Shown here: one piece after another, positions 18,185-27,946 of the stretch
Layout of the letters: each line of letters begins with the position of its first letter
How positions within the stretch are numbered: the first letter of the stretch is position 1
Source of the DNA: Botrimarina hoheduenensis
GTDB lineage: Bacteria; Planctomycetota; Planctomycetia; Pirellulales; Lacipirellulaceae
DNA length: 64,000 nucleotides
Direction of reading: 5' to 3'
Assembly: GCF_007859815.1 (NCBI RefSeq)
Contig: NZ_SJPH01000003.1
Location: 363,843 to 427,842 of the forward strand
Notes under the pieces: generated by a model
Database searches by the model: none
Told to the model about the DNA's origin: nothing
The model's input: only the letters and a program-made list of their open reading frames with translations
Program-made: the position numbers and the translations under genes

Positions 18185-19393
18185 ATGCCCCCCGACGCCG
18201 TCACCAAACCAGACCGCCTGCTCTCGTTGGACGTGATGCGGGGCCTGACGATCCTGGCCATGATCCTGGTGAACAACCCGGGCTCGTGGGGGGCCATGTA
18301 CTGGCCGCTGGGCCACGCCGCCTGGCACGGCTGGACACCGACCGATCTGATCTTCCCCTTCTTCTTGTTCATGGTGGGCGTGGCGATGGCCTACAGCTTC
18401 GCCAAGTACACCACGGGCGAAGGGACTCCGACCGGTGCTGTGTGGTGGCGCATCGTGCGTCGCGTGCTGCTGCTGATCTTGCTGGGGCTGATGCTGGCGG
18501 GCTCGGGCCGGATCCTGCAGTTCTTTATGGGCACGCTCGAATCGTGGGACCTCGCGACGCTCCGCTGGCCGGGCGTGCTGCAGCGCATCGGGCTGGCTTA
18601 CCTGGGAGCGTCGCTCGTCGTGCTGCTCTTGGGCAAACGGGGGCAGATGGTCGTCGCGCTCGGATTGCTGCTGGTTTACGCGGGGCTGCTGAGAAGCTTT
18701 CCGGCCGACGTGCCGCCGACCGAGCGGCTTGCAGCGGCTTCGAATGTTGTCCGCGCGGTCGATCGGGCTGTGATCGGCCCGCAGCACATGTGGACGCAAG
18801 CCACCACCAACCCGACCGACCCCGAAGGGCTGCTGAGCACCCTGCCGGCAATCGTCACCACGCTGCTGGGCTACGCTGTGGGGTGCGCCATCAAGGGCAA
18901 GCCCGCCAGCAGGACGATGGTTACGCAGCTGCTGCTGGCCGGCGTGGGGCTGGCGGCTCTCGGGCAGGCGTGGCACGCGGTTCCTAGCCCGTGGGGCATG
19001 CCCATCAACAAAGCGCTCTGGACACCAAGCTTCGTCCTGCTAAGCGGCGGCTTGGCGATCGTCACCCTCGCCCTGTGTTTGTTCACCTTTGACGTCGTCG
19101 GCAAAGGATCAAACCGCCTCGCCGCCGTCGCCACGGCGTTTCAAATGGTCGGTGTCAACGCGATCTTTGTCTTTGTCGCGTCGGGGTTCTTCGCCCGCCT
19201 GTTGACTCTCATGAAGTTCGGCGAAGTAACGCTCAAGGACGGGATCTACGCCCATCTCGTGACAGGCCCCCTGAACGCGATCGGCCTGGCCGACCCGAAG
19301 CTGGCCTCATTGGCTTACGCGCTGGGCTTTGTGGCGGTGTGGTGGCTGGTGCTGTGGGCCATGTGGCGGCGGGGCTGGTCGGTGCGCGTTTAG
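18185..19393 (+). CDS. DUF5009/HGSNAT-like membrane acyltransferase
   Basis: About 402 aa from MPPDAVTKPDRLLSLDVMRG; the 36 codons upstream look untranslated. It begins with the family hallmark LLSLDVMRGLTILAMILVNN, then PTDLIFPFFLFMVGVAMAYS and about ten or eleven membrane segments, with WPGVLQRIGLAYLGASLVVL and GPQHMWTQATTNPTDPEGLL in the loops. The group resembles heparan-alpha-glucosaminide N-acetyltransferase, which moves an acetyl group across a membrane to an amino sugar. In bacteria the acceptor is unknown; periplasmic or wall sugar modification is inferred. Confidence 0.88.
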   Translation: MPPDAVTKPDRLLSLDVMRGLTILAMILVNNPGSWGAMYWPLGHAAWHGWTPTDLIFPFFLFMVGVAMAYSFAKYTTGEGTPTGAVWWRIVRRVLLLILLGLMLAGSGRILQFFMGTLESWDLATLRWPGVLQRIGLAYLGASLVVLLLGKRGQMVVALGLLLVYAGLLRSFPADVPPTERLAAASNVVRAVDRAVIGPQHMWTQATTNPTDPEGLLSTLPAIVTTLLGYAVGCAIKGKPASRTMVTQLLLAGVGLAALGQAWHAVPSPWGMPINKALWTPSFVLLSGGLAIVTLALCLFTFDVVGKGSNRLAAVATAFQMVGVNAIFVFVASGFFARLLTLMKFGEVTLKDGIYAHLVTGPLNAIGLADPKLASLAYALGFVAVWWLVLWAMWRRGWSVRV

Positions 19394-19519
19394 GCACGCC
19401 GCGGGCGCTCGAAGCCCCAAAGTTAACGCGGGGAATCACAAATCCCGATTTGCTCGGCGCGGCATAGCTGTTCCAATACGGCTTGCTATGGTCCCCTCAC
19501 GCCGACTCGCTTCCTCACC

Positions 19520-20152
19520 ATGCCACGCTTGGTCACCGTGCCGTTGGAGGTTCCGGAGACACCTCTCCCGCGTCGGGTGCGCGAACTGCTCGACGACGCC
19601 GATGAGCGGATCGAACGCTTCTATCAGGATCGGCGCAACAGCCCGCTCCCCGGCTTTGTGCCCTGTGACTTTGTCATGGCGCACCATGTGATCGGCTTGC
19701 TGGTCCAACAGAACCTCGCCACGGGGGGTCGATTCTGCGAGTGGGGAAGCGGAGCCGGCGTGGTCACCTGCCTCGCAAGCCTGCACGGGTTCGACGCCAT
19801 CGGGATCGAGATCGAAGAAGACCTCGTCGAACTCGCCGAGGCCCTTGCCGAAGACCACGGCATCGAGGCCGAGTTCATCTTCGGCAGCTTTCTTCCCGAA
19901 GACGCTGACGACTGCCTGGACGAACACGCCGCCGAGCTCGACCGCGAGGTAACGTGGCTCCGCACCGATGGCACGAATGCCTACGAGCAGCTTGGCCTGG
20001 ATCCCGACGATCTGGACGTGGTATTCGCTTATCCCTGGCCGGGCGAAGAAGGGGTGATCTTCGATCTGTTCGCCGAGTTCGCCGCGGTCGGAGCCCTGCT
20101 GCTGACGCACCACGGCGAGCAGGGGATGAAGCTGCAGCGGAAGCTGCGGTAA
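19520..20152 (+). CDS. Class I SAM-dependent methyltransferase-like protein
   Basis: 210 aa. It contains a glycine-rich cofactor loop, GGRFCEWGSGAGVVTCLASL, followed by the acidic strand end FDAIGIEIEEDLVELAEALA that normally holds the SAM ribose. Later DLDVVFAYPWPGEEGVIFDL sits where motif IV is expected. No DNA or rRNA target-recognition segment is seen. Cytosolic by composition. The substrate is unknown. A G/C-rich hairpin lies between it and the next gene, in the same direction. Confidence 0.72.
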   Translation: MPRLVTVPLEVPETPLPRRVRELLDDADERIERFYQDRRNSPLPGFVPCDFVMAHHVIGLLVQQNLATGGRFCEWGSGAGVVTCLASLHGFDAIGIEIEEDLVELAEALAEDHGIEAEFIFGSFLPEDADDCLDEHAAELDREVTWLRTDGTNAYEQLGLDPDDLDVVFAYPWPGEEGVIFDLFAEFAAVGALLLTHHGEQGMKLQRKLR

Positions 20153-20163
20153 CTTCGCCGCTG

Positions 20164-20199
20164 CCCCCCCGCTCCGCCACGCCGGGCGTGGGGGGGGGG
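20164..20199. other. G/C-rich stem-loop between two co-directional genes
   Basis: Seven C's (20164-20170), then CCACGC-CGG-GCGTGG (20077-equivalent core at 20177-20191), then a run of G's to 20199 that can pair with the C run. It has no T-tail, so it is not a standard intrinsic terminator. It could attenuate transcription or stabilise mRNA ends. Confidence 0.4.
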
Positions 20200-20284
20200 C
20201 GATACGTTGTCCGGGCCGCTCGTTTTACGGTTCCCTGTGAAGCGGCCCGTTTTCTTACCGATTCTTGCATCCCGATTTGGCTTG

Positions 20285-22267
20285 ATGGCTCCCCGCTCCC
20301 TTCGCGATAGCGTCAACGATTTAGAGCAGCACGGGCGGCTGCGGCGGATCGACGCGCCGATCGACGCCTATCTCGAAGCCGCCGCGATCCATCGGCGCGT
20401 CTTTCAGGCCGGCGGGCCGGCGCTGCTCTTTACCAGCGTCGTCGGCTGCCGCTTCCCGATGGTGAGCAACCTGTTCGGCACGCTCGACCGTTCCCGATTC
20501 ATGTTCCGCCACACCTACGATGCGGTGCAGCGGCTGATCGAGCTGAAGATCGATCCGACGCGCGCGCTGCGCTCTCCGCTGCGCTACGCCACGGCTCCAC
20601 TGGCAGCGCTGACGATGCTGCCCAAGTCGGTGCGTTCGGGCCCCGCGGTTCGGCAAGAAACCACGCTCAGCGCGCTGCCCCACCTGGTGAGCTGGCCGCG
20701 CGACGGCGGCCCCTTCGTCACGCTGCCGCAGGTGTATACGGAAGACCCCCACGCGCCGGGGCTCATGAAGAGCAACCTGGGCATGTACCGCATCCAGCTC
20801 GCTGGCAACGATTACAAGGCGGATCGCGAAGTGGGACTGCACTATCAGTTGCATCGCTCGATCGGTGTGCATCAGGCCGCAGCGATGCGGGCGGGCCAAC
20901 CCTTTCGGGTGAACGTGTTCGTCGGTGGCTCGCCGGCGATGAACCTTGCGGCCGTCATGCCACTGCCGGAGGGGATGAGCGAGCTAACCTTTGCCGGAGC
21001 GCTCGCGGGGCGGCGGATCCGCATGATCCGTCGACCCGACAGTTTGCCCGTCTACGCCGAAGCGGACTTCACCCTGTGCGGCACGGTCGTGCCCGGCCCG
21101 GAGGGCGCACGCGGTCTGCCCGCCATGAAGCGCGAAGGACCGTTTGGCGATCACCTGGGCTACTACTCGTTGGAGCATCCGTTCCCCGTGCTGCGGATCG
21201 ACCATGTCTACCATCGGCCCGATCCGATCTGGGCGTTCACCGTTGTGGGCCGGCCGCCGCAAGAGGACACCGCCTTCGGCGAGCTGATCCACGACCTCAC
21301 GGGCCCGGTGATCCCCACAGTGCTGCCGGGCGTGGTGGGCGTGAACGCCGTCGATGCCGCCGGCGTGCATCCGCTGCTGCTGGCCCTGGGCAGCGAGCGC
21401 TACATGCCGTTCTACAAGACCGATCGCCCGGCGGAGATCCTCACCCAGGCGTGCGCGATTCTCGGCCAAGGACAACTGTCGCTCGCCAAGTTCCTGTTCA
21501 TTGCCGACGCGGGCTGTTGGCCCGACAAGCCGTCCGCCGAGCACGACCTGCACGCCATCCGCCCCTTCTTTGCCGAGGTACTGCGGCGCGCCGACTGGAC
21601 CCGTGACCTGCACTTTCACACACAAACCACGATCGACACGCTCGACTACTCGGGCGACACGATCAACGCGGGCTCGAAGGTGGTGATCGCCGCCGCCGGT
21701 CCGCCGCGGTTCGACCTGGCTACCGCACTTCCCGCGACGATGGCTCCTCTGCCCGAGGGCTTCGCCGCTGCGCGGGTCGTCATGCCGGGCGTGGTCGCGG
21801 TGCGCGGGCCGCGGCTGCCGAATCCCACGTTTAACTACGACGCCGCCCGCCGCGGCGACGCTGCGGGCGAAGCGATCGAAGCCGCGGGGCTCGCCGCCGC
21901 CCATTCACGCGCGCCGGCCGACATCGAACGGCTCTGCCGGGGGCTGTCGCTGGAGCACCCACTGTGCGCGTTTCGGATGATCGTGGTGGTGGACGATCCC
22001 GCTTTTGTCGCGACGCCACACGGCGCGGAATCAACCGGGCGGATCAACAACTGGCTATGGACCACCTTCACCAAGGCCAACCCCGCCGCCGACATCTGGG
22101 GCGTTAAGCCCTACACGCGCCGCAAGCACTGGGCATGCCAAGGCCCGCTGGTAATCGACGCGCGCACCAAACCGCACCACGCGCCGGTGATGGAAGAAGA
22201 CCCGGCGGTGTCAGCAAAGATCGAAGCCATGGCCGCAAGCGGCGGCCCCCTGGCAGGGCTCTTTTGA
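20285..22267 (+). CDS. UbiD-family decarboxylase, long form, atypical active site
   Basis: About 660 aa from MAPRSLRDSVNDLEQHGRLR. It resembles the long menaquinone/UbiD decarboxylases: LPHLVSWPRDGGPFVTLPQV, KSNLGMYRIQLAGND (with the conserved Arg), FVGGSPAMNLAAVMPLPEG, KREGPFGDHLGYYSLEHPFP and AFTVVGRPPQEDTAFGELI. UbiD enzymes use prenylated FMN, made by UbiX, to (de)carboxylate aromatic or alkenyl acids. Where the family has (E/D)IVxEG with the catalytic Glu, this protein has ADFTLCG (codons near 21062), a Cys. The C-terminal 200 residues are longer than in E. coli UbiD. No ubiX or menaquinone genes are adjacent. Confidence 0.82.
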   Translation: MAPRSLRDSVNDLEQHGRLRRIDAPIDAYLEAAAIHRRVFQAGGPALLFTSVVGCRFPMVSNLFGTLDRSRFMFRHTYDAVQRLIELKIDPTRALRSPLRYATAPLAALTMLPKSVRSGPAVRQETTLSALPHLVSWPRDGGPFVTLPQVYTEDPHAPGLMKSNLGMYRIQLAGNDYKADREVGLHYQLHRSIGVHQAAAMRAGQPFRVNVFVGGSPAMNLAAVMPLPEGMSELTFAGALAGRRIRMIRRPDSLPVYAEADFTLCGTVVPGPEGARGLPAMKREGPFGDHLGYYSLEHPFPVLRIDHVYHRPDPIWAFTVVGRPPQEDTAFGELIHDLTGPVIPTVLPGVVGVNAVDAAGVHPLLLALGSERYMPFYKTDRPAEILTQACAILGQGQLSLAKFLFIADAGCWPDKPSAEHDLHAIRPFFAEVLRRADWTRDLHFHTQTTIDTLDYSGDTINAGSKVVIAAAGPPRFDLATALPATMAPLPEGFAAARVVMPGVVAVRGPRLPNPTFNYDAARRGDAAGEAIEAAGLAAAHSRAPADIERLCRGLSLEHPLCAFRMIVVVDDPAFVATPHGAESTGRINNWLWTTFTKANPAADIWGVKPYTRRKHWACQGPLVIDARTKPHHAPVMEEDPAVSAKIEAMAASGGPLAGLF

Positions 22268-22473
22268 ATGCGGATGCGAAAGCCTGACGGGTGTGAAGCC
22301 TGACGGGGGCGATCCGCTTTTGCTCGGGGTCATTGAGTCGGGGGATACTCTCCGCCACCCTGAGCGGTCCGCCTATCGAGGCGCAAACCTGCACCGACTT
22401 TGATAACCCCCTTTCTTGCACGACTCCCCGCCGCTGATTTACTTCGCCGAGCCCGCCCCGTACGCTCCGAGGC

Positions 22474-22833
22474 ATGGATAAGTGGTTTCTTCCCCTCTTT
22501 GACGGCGTCGAGCGGACGCCCTATCTGCTCGAAACAGGGCCCTGGTGGGCGATCGTGCTGTGGCTGGCGGCGGTGGGGGGGTGCTTTGGCAGCTTTCTGA
22601 ATGTCGTCGCGCTGCGGCGGCCGCATGGCGAAGATATCGTCGTCCAGGGCTCAAGATGCCCGCTGTGCCGCCATCCGCTGGCGTGGTGGCAAAACCTGCC
22701 GCTGCTGGGCTGGCCGCTGCTCGGCGGGCGGTGCCACTACTGCCGAGGGCCGATCCCGATCCGCTACTGGCTGTGGGAAGTCGCCTTCGCCCTGCTGTTT
22801 GTCGCGGTCGGGATTGCTTCACCCTGGCTGTAG
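22474..22833 (+). CDS. Standalone prepilin-peptidase N-terminal (DiS_P_DiS) domain protein
   Basis: 119 aa. It has a first TM segment reading AVGGCFGSFLNVVALRRPHG, then a double CxxC zinc-type module SRCPLCRHPLAWWQNLPLLG ... GGRCHYCRGPIPIRYWLWEV, and a final hydrophobic segment. This matches Peptidase_A24_N, the domain that methylates the prepilin N-terminus. The C-terminal A24 peptidase domain with its Asp/GxGD catalytic pair is missing; the frame stops at TAG and no continuation is seen in the next 100 bases. It may be a natural single-domain form or a decayed prepilin peptidase. Confidence 0.8.
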   Translation: MDKWFLPLFDGVERTPYLLETGPWWAIVLWLAAVGGCFGSFLNVVALRRPHGEDIVVQGSRCPLCRHPLAWWQNLPLLGWPLLGGRCHYCRGPIPIRYWLWEVAFALLFVAVGIASPWL

Positions 22834-22949
22834 CGAGAGCGGCGACTAGGCTGGTTACCTTGGGCCTCTCGCGGTAGGGTGCGCCGCCCGGCAACTCCCT
22901 TGCTGCGGGCCTCTTTCGACCGCTTCCCTCTGACGCCCCTCTGGTATCG

Positions 22950-24344
22950 ATGCACCTTTCGTTCCACGGCGCTGCCGGCACGGTCACCGGCAGCAAGTAC
23001 CTCCTCGAAACGTCCGACGCGCGGGTGCTGGTCGATTGCGGCTTGTTCCAAGGCCTGAAGTCGCTCCGCGAGCTGAACTGGGCCGGCACGCCGTTCAAAG
23101 TCGGCAAGATCGACGCCGTGCTGCTCACGCACGCCCACCTGGATCACGTCGGCTACCTGCCGCGGATCGTGAAGGAAGGCTATCAGGGGCCCATCTACTG
23201 CACGCCGGCAACCGCCGAGCTGGCGCAGATCATTCTCCTCGACTCGGCCAAAATCCAAGAAGCCGACGCCGAGTACGCCAACAAGAAAGGCTTCAGCAAG
23301 CACAAGCCCGCGCTGCCGCTGTATCGGGGCCCCGACGTGCTGGAGACCCTCAAGCTGTTCAAGCCCATCTCGCGCGGCAAGTCGTACACGGTTGCGCCGG
23401 GCATCGAGGCCGAGTGGCAAGACGCCGGTCACCTGCTCGGTTCGACCGCGATCACGGTTACCGCTGAGGGCAAGCGGGTGCTCTTCTCGGGCGACCTGGG
23501 CCGCTACGACGGCCCGCTGTACCACGATCCGGCACCGCCTCCGCCGTGCGACTACCTGATCTGTGAGAGCACCTACGGCAACCGCGACCATCCCGACAAG
23601 GATCTGACCGAGGGTCTTGCGGAGGTGATCCAGCGGGGCATCGCGCGGGGCGGCGTGATGCTCATGGCCTCGTTCGCCGTGGGCCGGGCGCAGCAACTGA
23701 TCTATCTGTTGCAAGTGCTCAAGTGCGCGGGCCGCATCCCCGACTTGCCGATCTACCTCGACAGCCCGATGAGCGTCGACGCGACGAAGATTTATCGACA
23801 GCACTGCGAAGAGCATGATCTGGTTGAGGCGGAACTGTGCGGCACGAGCGGTTGCGAGATCGGTGACCGCCCCGTGCTCGCCGGCCCAGCGGTGCACCTG
23901 TGCCGCAGCGCCGACGAGTCGAAGGCGCTCAACCATATCGAAGGACCCGCGATCATTCTGAGTTCGAGCGGCATGATGACCGCCGGCCGAATCGTGCACC
24001 ACCTGAAGCGTCGCCTGCCCGACAAGCGAACGACCGTCATCCTGGGCGGCTACATGGCGGTCGGCACGCGCGGGCGCGACCTCAAGGAGGGTGCCAAGTC
24101 GATCCGTATGCACGGGCAAGAGATTGCCGTCAACGCCGCGATCGAGGAAGTACCCGGCTTGTCGGGCCACGCCGACCGCAGCGGCCTCTTGCGCTGGCTG
24201 GGGCACCTCAAGCAAGCGCCGAAACAAACGTTTCTCACCCACGGCGAGCCGGACAGCGCTGCCGCGCTAGCCGACACGCTGCGTAGCGAGCGCGGCTGGG
24301 ACGTGACTGTGCCCGCGATGAACGATCGGGTCGAGCTTGCCTAA
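22950..24344 (+). CDS. MBL-fold beta-CASP RNA metallo-hydrolase (CPSF73/Ysh1-like)
   Basis: 464 aa. Metallo-beta-lactamase motifs appear in order: VLLTHAHLDHVGYLPRI (HxHxDH), AGHLLGSTAITV, FSGDLGRYDGPLYHDP. The beta-CASP part has LICESTYGNRDHPD (motif A), YLDSPMSVDATKIYRQHCEE, ILSSSGMMTAGRIVHHLKRR and LSGHADRSGLLRWLGHL (motif C His). The enzymes cleave RNA with two zinc ions and include archaeal and bacterial 3'-end nucleases. The RNA target here is unknown; cytosolic. Confidence 0.94.
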   Translation: MHLSFHGAAGTVTGSKYLLETSDARVLVDCGLFQGLKSLRELNWAGTPFKVGKIDAVLLTHAHLDHVGYLPRIVKEGYQGPIYCTPATAELAQIILLDSAKIQEADAEYANKKGFSKHKPALPLYRGPDVLETLKLFKPISRGKSYTVAPGIEAEWQDAGHLLGSTAITVTAEGKRVLFSGDLGRYDGPLYHDPAPPPPCDYLICESTYGNRDHPDKDLTEGLAEVIQRGIARGGVMLMASFAVGRAQQLIYLLQVLKCAGRIPDLPIYLDSPMSVDATKIYRQHCEEHDLVEAELCGTSGCEIGDRPVLAGPAVHLCRSADESKALNHIEGPAIILSSSGMMTAGRIVHHLKRRLPDKRTTVILGGYMAVGTRGRDLKEGAKSIRMHGQEIAVNAAIEEVPGLSGHADRSGLLRWLGHLKQAPKQTFLTHGEPDSAAALADTLRSERGWDVTVPAMNDRVELA

Positions 24345-24449
24345 GGCGCTCTAGGCACCTTCGGAAGAATAGGCCAGACTCCCGCCCCCCCCAACACGCA
24401 ACGTGCCTTGAATACGGCTTTCACTCCGATCACGTTGTGCGAGTCACAG

Positions 24450-24545
24450 CCGACTTCCCCTCCCGCTTCAGAGGGAGAGGGGGCCGGTTCCGGGTACCCA
24501 TTTCACCTGCTCCCCTAGCCCCACCTCCTCAAGGAAGAGGGGAAA
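24450..24545. repeat. C/G-rich interspersed-type inverted repeats
   Basis: Two polypyrimidine/polypurine hairpins lie in tandem: CTCCC-gcttcaga-GGGAG near 24464-24481 and CCTC-ctcaaggaa-GAGG near 24527-24543. The style (ccctctccc / ttca / gggagaggg) is like REP-type elements dispersed between genes in many planctomycete genomes. I cannot count other copies beyond this window. Confidence 0.4.
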
Positions 24546-24627
24546 GGCAAGACTAGAAGCCGCGATTCTTCGGATCGGAATCCGTAACGCTCCGGCGCAC
24601 CAATCGACAGGACCCTCTACTAGCCCC

Positions 24628-25569
24628 ATGCGGAACAAACCTTCGAAGTTCATCGGTCCCGCCGCTCAGGTTCCTCCCGAGCCCATGGACGTCGCCCCCG
24701 ACTTCTCGCTCGACGCGCGACGTCCTGAGCTGCCGCCCGAGGTCGAGGCCAATCGCCTCGCGATCATCAACTCGCCTACCTACACCCTGGCGGAGAAAGA
24801 CACCGAGTGGCTCCGCGACTCGTCGATGCGGCCCGTGCGGATGCAGCTCGAACTGCAAAAGACCGAAGTGCTGCTCCGCCGCGCGGGGGTCGAGAGCACC
24901 GTGGTGGTCTTTGGCGGCACGCAGATCGTGCCGCGCGATGAGGCTGAGCAGAAGCTCGCCGAAGCGAACGCCGAACTGGCAGCCAATCCCGACGACTTCC
25001 GGGTCCAACGCAACGTCGTGCGTGCCAAGACTCGGCTGAAGAAGTCGCGCTTCTACAACGAGTGCCGAGAGTTCGCGAAGCTTGTCTCGGGCCGCTGCCA
25101 GATCGATGGCAAATGCGCTTTCGTGGTCACCACCGGAGGCGGGCCGGGTGTGATGGAGGCGGGCAACCGGGGCGCGTTTGAGATCGGTGCCAAGAGCATC
25201 GGCCTGAACATCGAGCTGCCGCACGAGCAGGAGCCCAACCCCTACATCACCCCCGAGCTGTGCTTCCAGTTCCACTACTTCGCGATGCGGAAGTTCCACT
25301 TCATCTTGCGCGCCGCGGCGCTGGTGGTCTTCCCTGGTGGATTCGGCACGCTCGACGAGCTCTTCAACTGCCTGTGCCTGCGGCAGACCGGCCGTATGCA
25401 GGCGATCCCGATCATCTTGTACGGCAAGGAGTATTGGGACTCGGTGATCAATTTCCAGGCGCTCGCGGACGAGGGCGTGATCGCCGACGATCACCTGGAC
25501 CTGATCAGTTACGCCGAGACCCCCGCAGAAGCGTGGGACCTCATCGCGAAGTTCCACGGCGTGGAGTGA
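24628..25569 (+). CDS. LOG/TIGR00730 family Rossmann-fold protein
   Basis: 313 aa. The Lysine-decarboxylase-like/LOG fold shows in VVFGGTQIVPRDEAEQKLAE, FVVTTGGGPGVMEAGNRGAF, IGLNIELPHEQEPNPYITPE and the signature PGGFGTLDELFNCLCLRQTG. LOG enzymes hydrolyse cytokinin-type or related nucleoside 5'-monophosphates to free base. The N-terminal about 90 residues (PRRELPPEVEA-type, with ...LQLQKTEVLLRRAGV) extend beyond the small LOGs and place this in the long bacterial group. Cytosolic. No cytokinin biosynthesis gene is near, so its physiological substrate is uncertain. Confidence 0.9.
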   Translation: MRNKPSKFIGPAAQVPPEPMDVAPDFSLDARRPELPPEVEANRLAIINSPTYTLAEKDTEWLRDSSMRPVRMQLELQKTEVLLRRAGVESTVVVFGGTQIVPRDEAEQKLAEANAELAANPDDFRVQRNVVRAKTRLKKSRFYNECREFAKLVSGRCQIDGKCAFVVTTGGGPGVMEAGNRGAFEIGAKSIGLNIELPHEQEPNPYITPELCFQFHYFAMRKFHFILRAAALVVFPGGFGTLDELFNCLCLRQTGRMQAIPIILYGKEYWDSVINFQALADEGVIADDHLDLISYAETPAEAWDLIAKFHGVE

Positions 25570-25981
25570 AGGCAAAACGTCGCCACCGACGGATCAGATC
25601 GAATTGCAGCCGACGCAGCCCCGGCACACAGGACGCCGCTGACGCAGCCGATCGGTTGCCCGCCCTAGGCACCCTGGAGTGCCCGCATTTGGCTGGTGCT
25701 GCCCGAAGAGTCGGCGGGCGGACCGATATCTGCTAATCGATTGCCGGTACGGGGCCGTCTCCGAGCGGCCCGGTAGACCCGCCTATCAAACGGTCGAGCG
25801 TGTGGACCGCTGCGCGTTAGCGCTAATAGCTCACGCCGCGGTGTGTTGGCGTGACGCCACCGGGGCGGCTACACTCGCTAGTCTTGCGGCTCATCTCTGT
25901 TGATTGCTTAACCCTCTTTTCCTTTCGCCAACCCAGCCCCGAACCGTTGCCGTACGGAGCAAGGGCGCGTAACGACGAACT
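25570..25981 (+). promoter_or_regulatory. Intergenic region upstream of acs with a TTAGCGCTAA palindrome
   Basis: 412 bases with no credible gene. It must contain the acs promoter. A perfect 10-base palindrome TTAGCGCTAA lies at 25817-25826 and a second palindrome CCGTACGG near 25949-25956. Either could be an operator. No canonical -35/-10 pair or T-tailed hairpin was found. Confidence 0.35.
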
Positions 25982-27946
25982 ATGGCCGACGCATCCAATC
26001 GCTCTGGTGCCATCGACACCGTCATGCACGAGGAGCGGCTTTTCCCGCCCCCGGCCGAGTTCGCCGCGCAGGCGCGGATCGCTTCGTTCGAAGCTTACGA
26101 AAAGCTCTGGAACGAGGTTGCCGCCGATCCCGAGGCGTACTGGGAACGCGTCGGCCGCGAAGAGCTGCACTGGTTCGAACCCTTCACCCAAACGCTGCGT
26201 TGGAACGAGCCGTACGCCGAGTGGTTTGTGGGGGGTAAGACCAACGCCTCGTACAACTGTCTCGACAAGCACCTCGACGAAGGCCACGGCGACCGCACGG
26301 CGATCCTGTGGGAGGGCGAACCGGGCGACACACGCAAGCTCAGCTATGCCGACCTGCACAAGCAGGTGTGCAAGTTTGCCAACGCTCTGAGATCGCTCGG
26401 CGTCGAGGCAGGCGACCGCGTCTCGATCTACATGCCGATGACCCCCGAGCTGGTTGTTGCGATGCTCGGCTGCGCGCGCATCGGAGCGGTCCACTCGGTG
26501 ATCTTTGCGGGCTTCAGCGCCGAGGCGATCGCCGAACGCAATAACGACGCCCAGGCAGTCGCGATCATCACGGCCGACGCCGGTTGGCGCCGGGGCAAAG
26601 CGCTGCCGCTCAAGCAAACGGTCGATGAAGCACTCAAGAAGAGCAGCACCGTCAAACACTGCATCGTGCTCGATCGCGTGAACGAGGCCGTCCACTGGCA
26701 ACCGGGCCGCGACCATTGGTGGCACGACCTGATGCGAGACGCTTCGGAAGAGTGCCCCGCCACGCCGCTCGACAGCGAAGCCCCGCTGTTCATCCTCTAC
26801 ACCAGCGGTTCGACCGGCAAGCCGAAAGGCATCTTGCACACCACCGCCGGCTACAACCTGTGGGCCAAGAAAACCTTTCAGTGGGTCTTCGATCACCGCG
26901 CGGACGATGTCTATTGGTGTACGGCCGACTGCGGCTGGATCACCGGCCACAGCTACATCACCTACGGCCCGCTCAGCGCGGGCGCAACGTGTGTCATGTA
27001 CGAAGGCGCGCCCAACCACCCCGACGAAGCACGTTTCTGGGAGATCATCGAACGGTACAAAGTCACGCTGTTCTATACGGCTCCGACCGCCATCCGCGCT
27101 TTTATCAAGTGGGGTGATGAGCACGTTGAGAAGCACGACCTCAGCTCGCTACGGGTGCTGGGAACCGTCGGCGAGGGCATCAACCCGCAAGCGTGGATGT
27201 GGTACCACACCAAGATCGGTGGCGAACGCTGCCCGATCGTCGACACGTGGTGGCAGACCGAGACGGGCGGCGTGATGATGTCTCCGCTGCCGGGGGCGAT
27301 CGCCACCAAGCCCGGTAGCTGCACCAAGCCTTTGCCAGGCGTGATCCCCAAGATCATCGCCGAAGACGGCACCGAGTGCGGTCCCGATCAGGGCGGCATG
27401 CTCACCATCGCTCACCCCTGGCCCGGCATGCTTCGGGGCATCTGGGGCGACAAAGAACGCTACCAAGAAGTCTATTGGTCGAAGGTGAAGGGCATGTACC
27501 TCGCCGGCGACAACGCCCGCTGCGATCGCGACGGTTACTACTGGATCATGGGCCGCATCGACGACGTGCTGAACGTCTCGGGCCATCGCCTGAGCACGAT
27601 CGAAATCGAATCGGCCCTGGTGAGCCACCCGGCCGTGGCCGAAGCCGCAGCGGTTGGTCGGCCCCACGAGCTGAAGGGCGAAGCCGTGGCGGTGTTCGTG
27701 ACCGTCAAGGGCTGCGAGCCGTCAGAGGAGCTGCGCAAAGAGCTCAAGCTGCACGTCCGCAAGGAGATTGGGGCCCTCGCGCAGCCGGACGACATCCGCT
27801 TCACCAACACCCTCCCCAAGACCCGCAGCGGTAAGATCATGCGGCGTCTGTTGCGCGATATCGCCGCCGGTCGCGAGGCCGTTGGCGATACCACCACGCT
27901 CGAGGACTACAGCGTGTTGGCGAGCCTGCGCCAAGACGAAGAGTGA
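25982..27946 (+). CDS. acs: Acetyl-CoA synthetase (acetate--CoA ligase, AMP-forming)
   Basis: 654 aa, standard Acs length. Motifs: LIQ-type entry [20 protein letters not shown], the AMP-binding loop [20 protein letters not shown] (about residues 270-290), [38 protein letters not shown] with the acetate-pocket Trp, [20 protein letters not shown] and [20 protein letters not shown]. The C-terminal [15 protein letters not shown] carries the Lys (about 618) that is acetylated by Pat-type enzymes in other bacteria. It converts acetate, ATP and CoA to acetyl-CoA in the cytosol. It is alone in its transcription unit. Confidence 0.97.
   Translation: MADASNRSGAIDTVMHEERLFPPPAEFAAQARIASFEAYEKLWNEVAADPEAYWERVGREELHWFEPFTQTLRWNEPYAEWFVGGKTNASYNCLDKHLDEGHGDRTAILWEGEPGDTRKLSYADLHKQVCKFANALRSLGVEAGDRVSIYMPMTPELVVAMLGCARIGAVHSVIFAGFSAEAIAERNNDAQAVAIITADAGWRRGKALPLKQTVDEALKKSSTVKHCIVLDRVNEAVHWQPGRDHWWHDLMRDASEECPATPLDSEAPLFILYTSGSTGKPKGILHTTAGYNLWAKKTFQWVFDHRADDVYWCTADCGWITGHSYITYGPLSAGATCVMYEGAPNHPDEARFWEIIERYKVTLFYTAPTAIRAFIKWGDEHVEKHDLSSLRVLGTVGEGINPQAWMWYHTKIGGERCPIVDTWWQTETGGVMMSPLPGAIATKPGSCTKPLPGVIPKIIAEDGTECGPDQGGMLTIAHPWPGMLRGIWGDKERYQEVYWSKVKGMYLAGDNARCDRDGYYWIMGRIDDVLNVSGHRLSTIEIESALVSHPAVAEAAAVGRPHELKGEAVAVFVTVKGCEPSEELRKELKLHVRKEIGALAQPDDIRFTNTLPKTRSGKIMRRLLRDIAAGREAVGDTTTLEDYSVLASLRQDEE

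Noticed and set aside
22764-24242. 492-aa minus-strand frame opposite the beta-CASP gene
   Set aside because: No recognisable domain; the plus strand carries all MBL motifs.
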